Source of the DNA: Balneolaceae bacterium | GTDB taxonomy: Bacteria > Bacteroidota > Rhodothermia > Balneolales > Balneolaceae | Assembly: GCA_017795005.1 (NCBI GenBank) | Contig: CP051242.1 | Coordinates: 1,488,001-1,552,000, forward strand | Length of the DNA stretch: 64,000 bases | Direction: 5' to 3' | In this document: in pieces, positions 1 through 8,642 of the stretch | How positions within the stretch are numbered: the first letter of the stretch is position 1 | Layout of the letters: each line of letters begins with the position of its first letter | The notes under the pieces: generated by a model | Told to the model about the DNA's origin: nothing | Database searches by the model: none | What the model saw: the letters and a program-made list of their open reading frames with translations, nothing else | Translations under genes and position numbers: made by a program

Positions 1-596
1 AGTTTTTCTTTAAGCAGGTCGTATATCAAGAAGCCTAATCTTCTCAAAAAGTGAACCCAGTCACCGAGATCAGAGGGATTAAATGATTTTTCATTCAGAG
101 GGTTTTTGCTGGGAAATGCATTTGGTACCGTTTCTAAATAATTTTTTATCCCTTGTAATTTTTCACTTCCCTTATCTCCAAGCAAGTCGAATAATCCATC
201 CAGTATCCGAAGAAGAAAAAGTCTGCTTAATTCAAATTCCTGAGTTTGTTCATCTTCAAATATTAAAGCGAAATCTTTTAATGCGAGCAAAGAAGCAAAC
301 TCAACTTTTACCAGCATTCGGAGCTCTTTTTTAGAAAGAGAAAATTGCCGATCAATATCAGTCAGATATTTTTCAATATACAAATAGCTCTCAGGAAGCT
401 TTTTCTTTTTATCGTTGCCACTTAGTGATAGAAAATTTTTTATGAAAACAGTAGCAACATGAGCATTATTATCGTCATCAATTTTATGAGAAAGAAAATC
501 AAAAAGCTGATTTATAGACTCAATAAAAAACTGATCTTGTTGATGTTTTTTCTGCCTTTTTTTAAAAACAGCAATTATATCTCTTAAAACGCTCAT
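1..596 (-). CDS. Unknown protein, C-terminus cut by the window edge
   Basis: An open frame of 198 codons starts at ATG 596-594 and runs off the left edge with no stop. The protein begins MSVLRDIIAVFKKRQKK and is rich in Lys, Leu, Phe and Asp. It looks soluble and mostly helical, with no signal peptide or membrane segment. I recognise no family. Codon use is normal for the window and the frame stays open over the full length, so I take it as a real gene. A hairpin terminator for the next minus-strand gene lies directly upstream of its start, so it must have its own promoter or depend on read-through. Confidence 0.7.
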   Translation of the reverse strand, partial: MSVLRDIIAVFKKRQKKHQQDQFFIESINQLFDFLSHKIDDDNNAHVATVFIKNFLSLSGNDKKKKLPESYLYIEKYLTDIDRQFSLSKKELRMLVKVEFASLLALKDFALIFEDEQTQEFELSRLFLLRILDGLFDLLGDKGSEKLQGIKNYLETVPNAFPSKNPLNEKSFNPSDLGDWVHFLRRLGFLIYDLLKEK

Positions 597-624
597 AAAA
601 AAAAGCCAGACACTTATGTCTGGC
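597..624 (-). terminator. Rho-independent terminator after the small membrane protein gene
   Basis: An 8-bp perfect stem (GCCAGACA / TGTCTGGC, loop of four) at 605-624 is followed on the minus strand by a run of eight T (A597-604 on the plus strand). It lies 9 bases past the stop of the minus-strand gene at 634-954 and touches the start codon of the next gene. Confidence 0.8.
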
Positions 625-633
625 TATTCAAAG

Positions 634-954
634 TTAGGACTTACTGGCGTGATAAATTTTGTAGAATCCGATCGCAGATAAACACCAGGTAGTCATCAAT
701 GCAATAAACCAAACTACTTTTCCAAGTGGTTGATCGAAAATTATATCAAAAATATCAAGATTAAAGAAGCTTATGAGTTGTAAACTCAAATGACCAACCG
801 CCATTACAAGAAAACCCCAAGCTAAATAAATCATTCCTGTACCAAAAACACCGCCTTTAAGTGTTTGTGAAGTCTTAAAGCTATAATAGATACAAACAAG
901 GAGGAATGGTAATTCTAATATTCCAAACCATTGTGCAAAGCCTATTTCATGCAT
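634..954 (-). CDS. Small membrane protein of unknown function
   Basis: This 106-residue protein starts MHEIGFAQWFGILELPF. It shows about three hydrophobic segments (roughly residues 8-25, 40-60 and 78-100) separated by short polar stretches, as in a small inner-membrane protein. I recognise no family and see no catalytic motif. It ends just before a clear terminator, so it is probably a single-gene unit on the minus strand. Confidence 0.65.
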   Translation of the reverse strand: MHEIGFAQWFGILELPFLLVCIYYSFKTSQTLKGGVFGTGMIYLAWGFLVMAVGHLSLQLISFFNLDIFDIIFDQPLGKVVWFIALMTTWCLSAIGFYKIYHASKS

Positions 955-1097
955 AGTAGTGTAGTTAGTTAGACATTAAATTTGTACAAAACATATGATC
1001 TAATTTTTTTTTTGGTAAAACAATTAATAAAAATTTAGAAACTGGAATGCTCAGGTTTTATCTTCTGACGAATTAAAAATCTTATCAAAAAACTGAA

Positions 1098-1340
1098 ATG
1101 ACCACAATAGCTCAACTTACATTCATCCCTCTGGCAACTCATAATCCCACAGAAAAAGTACAGGAGTTAATTGAACACCTCGCACAATATGATGTTAAAA
1201 TTGAAATCGGCTATTTGTCTACCACTGTTATTGGCGAAGCAGATACTGTATTTAAGTTGATCCGAGAGGTATATGATACCATGGCGTTAGAGCAGGAGAG
1301 GTTCAGATTTCATGTAGAACTATTGAGCCCCGAAAGATAA
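1098..1340 (+). CDS. MTH1187-type thiamine-binding protein
   Basis: The 80-residue protein matches the small MTH1187/YkoF-like (former DUF77) fold. It has an N-terminal strand (IAQLTFIPLAT), a helix with a conserved VQELIEHLAQ stretch, a central strand ending in a Gly-rich turn (STTVIGEAD), and a C-terminal helix with LIREVYDTM. Members bind thiamine or related ligands as dimers or tetramers in the cytoplasm. It is slightly shorter than usual (about 95-100 residues). No thiamine biosynthesis genes or TPP riboswitch are visible nearby, so its role here is unknown. Confidence 0.7.
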   Translation: MTTIAQLTFIPLATHNPTEKVQELIEHLAQYDVKIEIGYLSTTVIGEADTVFKLIREVYDTMALEQERFRFHVELLSPER

Positions 1341-1471
1341 CTTCAGGGAAGATTTTTCATTTCTAAAAACAATTTAATGTAATAGTTACGTCCAGTATCA
1401 CTCTTCCTAGAAACTTGCTAAACAGGCTTCTAATAGGGACTAAATTGTGATTTTATTGAGTGAGGTAACTC

Positions 1472-4369
1472 ATGAAGGTTAGGCTGGATGGCTGGATTAT
1501 TTTACTTAGTGTAGTTCTAAACGTTGGTGCGTTTTTAAAGGTATCAGGTCAAAGTCAACAGTATCCACCTTCATTTATAAGTGATAATTTTATTTACCAG
1601 AACTGGACCGCCAAAGACGGACTTCCTGTTAATTCAGTTTCTTCTGTTACACAGACTTCTGATGGCTACATTTGGCTTGGGACTGAAGATGGGTTAGTAC
1701 GTTTTGACGGTCTGAATTTTAAAACATTCAGAACCAATGAATTTCCCGGGTTAAGATATAATAGAATCAGAGGTGTAAGCTCTTTTGACGACAAACTCCT
1801 GATTCTTAACTCTAATATGGAGTTTATTACTTACGATGGAATTAAGTTTGATTTAATTCCAGATCAGGATTCATTATCCGGTAACGTTTATACAGGTTTA
1901 ATTAAAAACGATTCTGAGAGAATCCTTATGCCGACTACTTCCGGTCAAGTTTATACTATTTCAAATGACGAAATAGAATTATTACAAATAGAAGATATTC
2001 AATCACTAAAAAAAAGGAAGAGAGGGGATTATCATTGGCAGGCTTATCAAGAAGAACTATACTTAAACGATCAGCTTATTATTGATTTTCAAAACCAAAT
2101 TAATGAATTAATAATCGACAGAGAGGGGACTGTTTGGGTTGCTACTTATAGTAAAGGATTATATAAAGTCAGACCAAACTTATTTGAGACATACAGTATA
2201 GAAGAAGGGATGCCAAATAGAAATGTTTATCCAGTTATGGGCTCAAAGGATGGCAAACTATGGGCAGGAACTTATGGGGGAGGAATTGCAACTATTACAC
2301 ATAATAATGTAACCGATGGATTCCTTTTTGAAGGAGTTTCTTCTGAGATATTTATACAAAGCATTATAGAAAGAAATAACGGAGATATATTGGTTTCCGT
2401 ACTAGATGAAGGGGTTTATAAGTATTCAGGCGACCGTATTTTTATGGAGTATCCAAGTCCGGGAGAAGGAACAGTTTTTTGCTTTTTTGAAGATTCAGAT
2501 GACAAATTATGGGCGGGTACTTCATCAGGGTTGTACCAATACACTGAAGAGGGTAATTGGGAGATTTATACTATCTCGTCCTTTAGCAATGCAAGAATAA
2601 AAGCAATAGTTGAAGCTCCCGATAAATCAATGTGGCTGGCTACCAGTGGGTTGGGACTTATCCATATAAATGAGGGTAATATTTTCCAGATAGGTAAAAA
2701 TGGAGGGTTATCAAGTAACCTATTGCGAAGTATCTGGATAGATAAGTATTCGGAAAATGAAAAAAATTATAATGTATGGGTGGGGTCAGAAGAAAGAGGG
2801 TTAAGTATACTACCAGTTCAAAGTGGAAACCCAGTCCCTTTAGCAATAAAAACGATAGGGAAAGAGGAAGGGCTATTCGGTGATGTAATTCATAGTATCA
2901 TACCAGATGATTTTGAAAGAATATGGATGAGCTCTAATCAAGGATTATTCTGGGTGTATAAAAAAGATATTGATGAATTTGTAAAAGGGAACATTGAGAA
3001 AGTAATCTCTACAGGATATACCGAAGTTGATGGGTTAAGAAACCGCGAAGCAAATGGAGGGATACAACCTGCAGGGATAAGAGATAAAAATGGTACGCTT
3101 TGGTTCCCAACTCAGGATGGGGTTGTAAAGGTTGATCCATCGACAATATCAAGGAATTTGGTAATTGCTCCTGTTCATATAAATAAAATAAAAACAGACA
3201 AGGGAGTTATTAATGAAATCAATGAGTCTATTGATTTAGACTTAGGGGATAGAAACCTGGAGTTTTACTTCAATACCTTAAGTTTTATCTCACCCGAGAA
3301 AAATAATGTGAGGTACCGGCTTTTTGGCTTTGATGAAGATTGGATATCAGCTGAAAATAAAAGAAGCGCCAGATATACAAATATACCTCCAGGAAACTAT
3401 CGGTTCAGAGTTATAGGGACTAATAATGATGGAATTTGGAATCAGCAGGGGGCTTTGTTAGAAGTCAACATTCCAGCCTATTTTTACGAATCATCCTGGT
3501 TTTTATTCTTGATAATATTTCTGATCGGAATTCAAGTCGCTTTAATTTTTATGCTGGCAAATAAAAAAGCCAAAAAAACGGTACAGAAAAAAGAAGCAGA
3601 GTTGTTTAATGCAAAACAGTTAATAATGATGTTGGAATCAAAGCTTCATGATCACGATTCATTAAAAAAAGCCATGTTAATGAATTTAAGCAATGATCTT
3701 CGTGAGCCGGTAATATCACTTAGAGAACAGGTAAAAAAGGAAAGAGAACCCATTAAAAAAATTATTGAAAGAGAAACCTTTGAGATGCTTTCTTATATCG
3801 ACCAGTTACTTTTACTTACAGAAATTGAACTGGATGAAATCCAAATCCATCCTAAACCTGAAGATTTAGTTGAAGTCGTAAAATCCGGAATTGCTCTTCA
3901 TAAGAATAAAGCAAACAATTCTGATCCTGTTATTGAATTCACCAGTAATTCAGAGGAAATCACTATTTCTCTTGATGTACGATTCGTTTTCATTATCATA
4001 AAAAACCTTATCAGTAGGGCGGTAAACCACACTTCAGTTAGTAAAATTAGGGTTCAGATTATAGAAGAAAGCTCTGTTTGTACTGTAAAAATTTCTGAGG
4101 ACGGGAAGTCAATAGAACAGAAGGAATTGAAATCCATTTTTAATCTATTCAACACACATAAAAGAAACCGAAAAAAAGAGAAGAATTTAGGAATCGAGCT
4201 TCCGCTTGTTGCGAAACTGGTTGAATTGCATCACGCTTCTATAGTAGTACACTCGGTGCCAGATTCGGGTAACACTTTTTCTGTTATTTTTAAAAAAGGT
4301 CATATGCATTTCAATAAACCTCCTGCTGAAACACAGCTAGTAAAAGAAACCTCAAAAGTTGAAAGCTAG
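1472..4369 (+). CDS. Two-component propeller sensor with degenerate histidine kinase core
   Basis: The 965-residue protein has an N-terminal signal peptide or anchor, then a periplasmic beta-propeller of repeated Reg_prop strands (for example WLGTEDGLVRFDG, WAGTSSGLYQY) to about residue 560. A Y_Y_Y domain follows (YRLFGFDEDW ... PPGNYRFRVIGTNNDG), then one membrane helix near 685-705, a coiled coil and a kinase-like module. The kinase core is eroded. The H-box reads NLSNDLREPV, with Asn near residue 740 where the phospho-accepting His should be. The N-box reads NLISRAV with Arg for the Mg-binding Asn. The G1 box DxGxG is replaced by EDGKS. The fold is probably kept, but autophosphorylation is unlikely. 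No response-regulator gene is adjacent. Confidence 0.85.
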   Translation: MKVRLDGWIILLSVVLNVGAFLKVSGQSQQYPPSFISDNFIYQNWTAKDGLPVNSVSSVTQTSDGYIWLGTEDGLVRFDGLNFKTFRTNEFPGLRYNRIRGVSSFDDKLLILNSNMEFITYDGIKFDLIPDQDSLSGNVYTGLIKNDSERILMPTTSGQVYTISNDEIELLQIEDIQSLKKRKRGDYHWQAYQEELYLNDQLIIDFQNQINELIIDREGTVWVATYSKGLYKVRPNLFETYSIEEGMPNRNVYPVMGSKDGKLWAGTYGGGIATITHNNVTDGFLFEGVSSEIFIQSIIERNNGDILVSVLDEGVYKYSGDRIFMEYPSPGEGTVFCFFEDSDDKLWAGTSSGLYQYTEEGNWEIYTISSFSNARIKAIVEAPDKSMWLATSGLGLIHINEGNIFQIGKNGGLSSNLLRSIWIDKYSENEKNYNVWVGSEERGLSILPVQSGNPVPLAIKTIGKEEGLFGDVIHSIIPDDFERIWMSSNQGLFWVYKKDIDEFVKGNIEKVISTGYTEVDGLRNREANGGIQPAGIRDKNGTLWFPTQDGVVKVDPSTISRNLVIAPVHINKIKTDKGVINEINESIDLDLGDRNLEFYFNTLSFISPEKNNVRYRLFGFDEDWISAENKRSARYTNIPPGNYRFRVIGTNNDGIWNQQGALLEVNIPAYFYESSWFLFLIIFLIGIQVALIFMLANKKAKKTVQKKEAELFNAKQLIMMLESKLHDHDSLKKAMLMNLSNDLREPVISLREQVKKEREPIKKIIERETFEMLSYIDQLLLLTEIELDEIQIHPKPEDLVEVVKSGIALHKNKANNSDPVIEFTSNSEEITISLDVRFVFIIIKNLISRAVNHTSVSKIRVQIIEESSVCTVKISEDGKSIEQKELKSIFNLFNTHKRNRKKEKNLGIELPLVAKLVELHHASIVVHSVPDSGNTFSVIFKKGHMHFNKPPAETQLVKETSKVES

Positions 4370-4431
4370 TAAATATGTGATTTGTCAGATAATCAGGTTT
4401 GCAAAATCTCGTTTTATTATAAAACAATAGT

Positions 4432-4462
4432 TTTAGTAGCTCCTACCTTCTTCGTATCTTTG
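4432..4462 (+). promoter_or_regulatory. Bacteroidota-type promoter for lepA-lepB
   Basis: A TATCTTTG box at 4455-4462 fits the TAnnTTTG -7 consensus. A TTTA element at 4432-4435 lies 19 bases upstream, where the -33 element belongs. The box is about 35 bases before the lepA start, leaving a short leader. Confidence 0.5.
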
Positions 4463-4496
4463 CCCACTTTAAGAAGAGGCGCACCGAATATCATTC

Positions 4497-6298
4497 ATGA
4501 ATAACATTCGTAATTTTTGCATTATTGCTCACATCGACCATGGTAAATCAACCCTGGCCGACAGACTTTTACAGACTACCGGAACTATTTCTGAACGAGA
4601 CATGCAGGAGCAGATGCTGGACGATATGGACTTGGAGAGAGAAAGAGGAATAACCATTAAAAGTCATGCCATTAAGCTTGATTATAAAGACCAAATGGAG
4701 AGTTATTCAACTTTAATTTAATAGATACTCCAGGACACGTTGATTTTGCATATGAAGTATCGCGCGCTTTAAAAGCTTGTGAAGGGGCTATTTTAGTGGT
4801 TGATGCCACTCAGGGAATTGAAGCACAAACCATTTCAAATCTATACCAGGCAATAGAGCAAGATCTTGAGATCATACCGGTGTTGAATAAAATTGACCTT
4901 CCAAGTTCAGATCCCGAAGGAGTAGGTCAACAGATTATAGATTTAATCGGCTGTGAAAGAGACGAAATCTTGACAGTTTCAGGGAAAACGGGAGAGGGAG
5001 TTCCAGTACTTTTGGAGGCCATATGTGATCGGATTCCAGGTCCAAAGCAGGAAACAGATAAACCTTTACGGGCGCTGATTTTTGATTCCGTGTTTAATAC
5101 ATACCGTGGTTCTGTTGCTTATGTTCGGGTAATGGAGGGAGTACTCAAAAAAGGAGATCTCTTCAAATTTATGGCCAATAAAGAAGAATATAATGCGGAA
5201 GATATTGGCTATCTGAAAATGAATTACCAACCTACAAAAGAGTTAAGAGCTGGTGAGGTTGGCTATGTTATTGGAAGCGTAAAATCACTACAGGATGTTC
5301 GTGTAGGTGATACGATTACCACGGTAAAAAACGCCGCTACAACTCCGATTCCAGGTTATCAGGAAGCAAAACCGATGGTTTTTAGTGGTATTTATCCTAC
5401 CCAATCTGAAGATTTCGAAGATTTACGAAGTGCACTTGAAAAGCTTCAATTAAATGATGCCTCTTTGACATATGAACCAGAGACTTCTAAAGCATTGGGT
5501 TTTGGATTCAGAGCAGGTTTCCTTGGGCTTCTTCACATGGAAATTGTTCAGGAACGTCTTGATCGTGAATTTGATATTGATATCATTACAACTGTACCAA
5601 ACGTTCAGTACGAAGTTAAACTGGAAGGTGGGGGATCTAAGAATGTAGACAACCCAAGCCAGATGCCGGAAATCGGAGATATTGATGCAATTTTTGAGCC
5701 ATATATTAAAGCAAGCATCATTACTCCCGCAGACTTTATTGGCCCTATCATGAAACTTTGCCAGGAAAGACGAGGGGTGTACATCAACCAGATGTTCATG
5801 CAGAATAATCGTGTTGAAATTACCTATGAACTACCGATGGCAGAGGTTGTTTTCGACTTTTATGACAAGCTAAAATCAGGTACAAGAGGGTATGCTTCTT
5901 TGGATTATGAATTTATTGAATACCGAAAAGGAGATTTGGTTCGTTTAGATATCTTGTTGAATGGGGAACAGGTGGATGCACTTTCGAGTATAACTCACCG
6001 CGACAAAGCTTACTATCAGGGACGTAAAGTATGCGCGAAACTGAAAGAGCTTATTCCAAGACAACAATATGAAGTAGCTGTACAGGCGGCAATCGGTAGC
6101 AGAATTATTGCTCGTGATTCCATCAGAGCACTTCGTAAAGATGTGACGGCAAAATGTTATGGAGGAGATATTTCCAGAAAGCGGAAACTTCTTGAAAAAC
6201 AAAAAGAAGGTAAAAAGCGAATGAAACAAGTCGGTTCAGTAGAGATTCCACAGGAGGCTTTTCTGGCTGTACTTTCAATGGATGAGGACGACCGATAA
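4497..6298 (+). pseudogene. lepA: Elongation factor 4 (LepA), interrupted by a one-base frameshift
   Basis: LepA is a translational GTPase that back-translocates or remodels stalled ribosomes. The first 74 codons ([20 protein letters not shown]1; RERGITI, G2) end at TAA 4719-4721. The rest, from the G3 motif DTPGHVDF onward, continues in another frame to 6298 and contains NKID (G4) and the LepA-specific C-terminus ([22 protein letters not shown]). Adding one A in the TTTAAT stretch near 4710 would restore a standard protein of about 600 residues ([11 protein letters not shown]). As written, no intact GTPase can be made. A sequencing or consensus error is as likely as a real mutation, since the remainder is perfectly conserved. 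It heads the lepA-(exported protein)-lepB set. Confidence 0.9.
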
Positions 6299-6300
6299 TT

Positions 6301-6882
6301 ATGAGAGAATCAAAAAAACAACTCTTTTTCTTTTTTATACTAATGGTATTGCTGACTTCTACAGCTTATGCACAGTTTGAAGAACCGAATATCAAAAAAG
6401 TAGAAACGGAAGATGCAGAGGCTTTTCTGGAAAGGTTTGCTGAAATAAAGTGGACAGGTCAAGGGTTTAATCCAAATAGTTTGGATCGAATCCCGGCTAT
6501 CGAAATTCGGGCCAGATTAGAAGGAGTTTTTGGGGAGCCCACCAAAAAAATAGAAGATATAGTAGATGACGGAAAACTTCGGGCAGGGCAGGCTATTCAA
6601 TTTGAATACTGGTTTATAATTGATGGTGAAATTCCAATGATGGTGTTGGATTTAGACGGCCCATTTGCTGATGGTTTAGTGTATGTTGGAGCAAGTCGGT
6701 ATATAGATTTAATGCCTCAGGTAAAAAGGACGTTAACTCGGCTTGTAACAGAAGTTGAGCCAAAAGAGTATACCGATTATTTTTACTCCCCGGAACGGTA
6801 TCAGTGGTACAAAGTAACCTATTCAAATGGGGTTTATAAGAAGGAAGAAATTGATGTGCCTTCACACATAAAATTAAATTAA
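6301..6882 (+). CDS. Exported protein of unknown function between lepA and lepB
   Basis: This 193-residue protein has a clear signal peptide (a hydrophobic FFFFILMVLLTSTAYA core, likely cut before QFEEP). The mature part is acidic with no Cys. I recognise no domain. It begins two bases after the lepA stop and is followed closely by lepB, so the three are probably co-transcribed. The order suggests a link to envelope biogenesis, but nothing in the sequence shows a function. Confidence 0.75.
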   Translation: MRESKKQLFFFFILMVLLTSTAYAQFEEPNIKKVETEDAEAFLERFAEIKWTGQGFNPNSLDRIPAIEIRARLEGVFGEPTKKIEDIVDDGKLRAGQAIQFEYWFIIDGEIPMMVLDLDGPFADGLVYVGASRYIDLMPQVKRTLTRLVTEVEPKEYTDYFYSPERYQWYKVTYSNGVYKKEEIDVPSHIKLN

Positions 6883-6894
6883 CTCACTTAGAAC

Positions 6895-8016
6895 TTGGAA
6901 GAACAAAAGGCATCGGAAGAGCAATCAAAGTTTGCATTCTGGAAACGAAATAAAAAAAACAAAGCTGAAGAAGAAAAACACGCAAAATCGTGGCTAAGAG
7001 AATGGATTGATGCCTTGGTGTTTGCATTTATTGCTGCAGCAATTTTAAGGTCATTGATTTTTGGATCTTATAAAATACCTACCGGCTCTATGGAGCAGGA
7101 TCTACTGATCGGTGATTTTCTAATTGTATCGAACCTTACCTATGGTGCAAGAACTCCTATGGCAATCTGTATCCCTTTTACACAAGTATGCCTACCGGGT
7201 GTGAAACTTCCATCTACCCGACTTCCGGGTTTCAGGGATGTGGAGCGAAATGATATTATCGTATTTAATATTCCCTGGGAGGTAAAACCAATTTCACAAA
7301 AAACCAATTATATCAAACGGGCTGTTGGTGTCGCCGGAGATACTTTGGAGTTGAAAGAAAAGATTTTATATGTGAATGGTGAGCAGGAAGAATATCACGA
7401 AGGTGTTCAAAGATTTTATAACCTTCAGCTAAATCAAGGCGTTCGATTAAGTAATGCTAAAATGGAATCTGTGGGTGCCGGAACCATTGGCGGAGAAGGA
7501 AGATATGTCAGACAGATGAGTCAGAATACGTATCAGGTTAATATGACTTCTGATGTTGCAAATGTAGTACGTTCATGGCCGGAAGTTGACTCATTATCTT
7601 ACTTCATGTTTGAAGAAAATGAGCCAGTGTACCCATACATTCAAAGTGCGGGTAATTTTTCTAAAGCATTTCGCAACCATGATAATTTCTCGGAAATAGT
7701 GGTTCCCTTTGAAGGACAGGAAATACAACTCGACAATTCAAACTGGTACATTTATCAGGATTTGATTGAACGATACGAGAACAATTCGGTTGAACGGGAA
7801 GGAAATGATTTCATCATTAACGGTGAGAGAACCAATACTTACACCGTAAAACAGGACTATTATTTTGCAATGGGTGATAACCGGGATAACAGTGAGGACA
7901 GCAGGTTCTGGGGATTTGTTCCAAAAGACCACGTTATTGGAAAAGCCTTTATTGTATGGATGTCGCTCGACGGATTTGTACCAAGGTTCAGCAGAGTATT
8001 TCACATAATTGATTAA
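6895..8016 (+). CDS. lepB: Signal peptidase I
   Basis: This inner-membrane serine peptidase cleaves Sec and Tat signal peptides. The start is TTG at 6895, 12 bases after the upstream stop. A charged cytoplasmic segment precedes one membrane helix (about residues 40-58). The catalytic Ser65 lies in the PTGSM box and Lys141 in NYIKRAVGVAGD. The family C-terminal box MGDNRDNSEDSRFWG is intact. At 373 residues it is longer than the E. coli enzyme because of an insertion of roughly 150 residues between the Lys box and the C-terminal box, which is common in Bacteroidota-type enzymes. A palindromic repeat follows the stop codon. Confidence 0.93.
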   Translation: MEEQKASEEQSKFAFWKRNKKNKAEEEKHAKSWLREWIDALVFAFIAAAILRSLIFGSYKIPTGSMEQDLLIGDFLIVSNLTYGARTPMAICIPFTQVCLPGVKLPSTRLPGFRDVERNDIIVFNIPWEVKPISQKTNYIKRAVGVAGDTLELKEKILYVNGEQEEYHEGVQRFYNLQLNQGVRLSNAKMESVGAGTIGGEGRYVRQMSQNTYQVNMTSDVANVVRSWPEVDSLSYFMFEENEPVYPYIQSAGNFSKAFRNHDNFSEIVVPFEGQEIQLDNSNWYIYQDLIERYENNSVEREGNDFIINGERTNTYTVKQDYYFAMGDNRDNSEDSRFWGFVPKDHVIGKAFIVWMSLDGFVPRFSRVFHIID

Positions 8017-8021
8017 TGGAA

Positions 8022-8080
8022 AGGGAGAAAGGAACAAGGAACATCTGATAGGTTCCCTTCTTCCTTGTTCCCTTCTCCCT
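8022..8080. repeat. Imperfect inverted repeat, copy 1 of a dispersed element
   Basis: The purine-rich left arm (8022-8040) pairs imperfectly with the right arm (8061-8080), giving a long stem around a CTGATAGG-containing loop. Bases 8028-8073 match 45507-45552 at about 42 of 46 positions. Both copies lie just past the stop codon of a gene (lepB here, rlmN there). It may act as a terminator or mRNA-stabilising stem, or be a REP/MITE-type element. Confidence 0.65.
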
Positions 8081-8192
8081 AACCCTTTGCATTAGTTTTT
8101 TTATAACAGGTGAAGTAAATATTCAGATGTAAAATTTTATTCGCTCATCAAGTGAATATTTTTTTTTAGATTTGAAATACTCATTTTAAGAT

Positions 8193-8570
8193 ATGGTCGG
8201 AATTCACACCAAAAATACAACTTTTATTCAGCGCTATGTTTCATTAGCTGTGTTTATAGGATTTCTGTGTATTCAATTCCATTCCTTTACTCATGTTCAT
8301 ATTGATTCCTTTTCTACTACTGAAAATACTCATCAGAATGAACTCTTTGATTCTCATCAAATAGCTGGACAATCTTCTTCAGATGTTGAAGAGCTGGTTG
8401 ATTGTGTTGATTGTGTGTTAACAAAACACCTTCAAAGCAATGTATTACTAAGTGAATTTAGACATTTGGATGTCTCATCCGGGTTAAACGTCTCGACTAC
8501 TGATACACTATTACTTCAGCTTTCAGTAAATCTGTTTCAGCTTCGTGCCCCTCCTGTTTATGCCGTTTAA
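8193..8570 (+). CDS. Small exported His/Cys protein ending in an RAPP motif
   Basis: The 125-residue protein has an N-terminal hydrophobic segment (about residues 15-32), a His-rich patch just after it (HSFTHVHIDS), a CVDC motif in VDCVDCVLTKH, and a C-terminus ending LRAPPVYAV. The same layout (leader, His/Cys patch, terminal RAPPV) occurs in the minus-strand protein at 44972-45331, upstream of a TonB receptor. Here the next gene is also an outer-membrane barrel protein. Function is unknown. Metal binding or heavy-metal association is an inference from His/Cys content and context. Confidence 0.65.
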   Translation: MVGIHTKNTTFIQRYVSLAVFIGFLCIQFHSFTHVHIDSFSTTENTHQNELFDSHQIAGQSSSDVEELVDCVDCVLTKHLQSNVLLSEFRHLDVSSGLNVSTTDTLLLQLSVNLFQLRAPPVYAV

Positions 8571-8582
8571 CCTTACCTAAAG

Positions 8583-8624
8583 CGGTTTTTTAACCGTAAA
8601 AAAACGGTCTTGGCTTTATAAGCC
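8583..8624 (+). promoter_or_regulatory. Three closely packed hairpins in the 8.6-kb intergenic leader
   Basis: CGGTT/AACCG (8583-8596), ACCGT/ACGGT (8593-8608) and GGCTT/AAGCC (8612-8624) can each form a stem. The first two share bases 8593-8596 and so exclude one another. They lie between the small exported protein and the DUF5916 gene and could act as an attenuator or intercistronic control element. This is only a structural observation. Confidence 0.3.
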
Positions 8625-8642
8625 ATACTAAATCAAATTATA

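Noticed and set aside
83-334. Plus-strand open frame at the left edge
   Set aside because: It lies antisense to the longer minus-strand frame 596-1, which is open over 198 codons and has better codon use.
4700-4725. Programmed ribosomal frameshift in lepA
   Set aside because: No X-XXY-YYZ slippery heptamer is present at the join, no stimulatory hairpin was seen, and LepA is not known to use frameshifting. A lost A is simpler.
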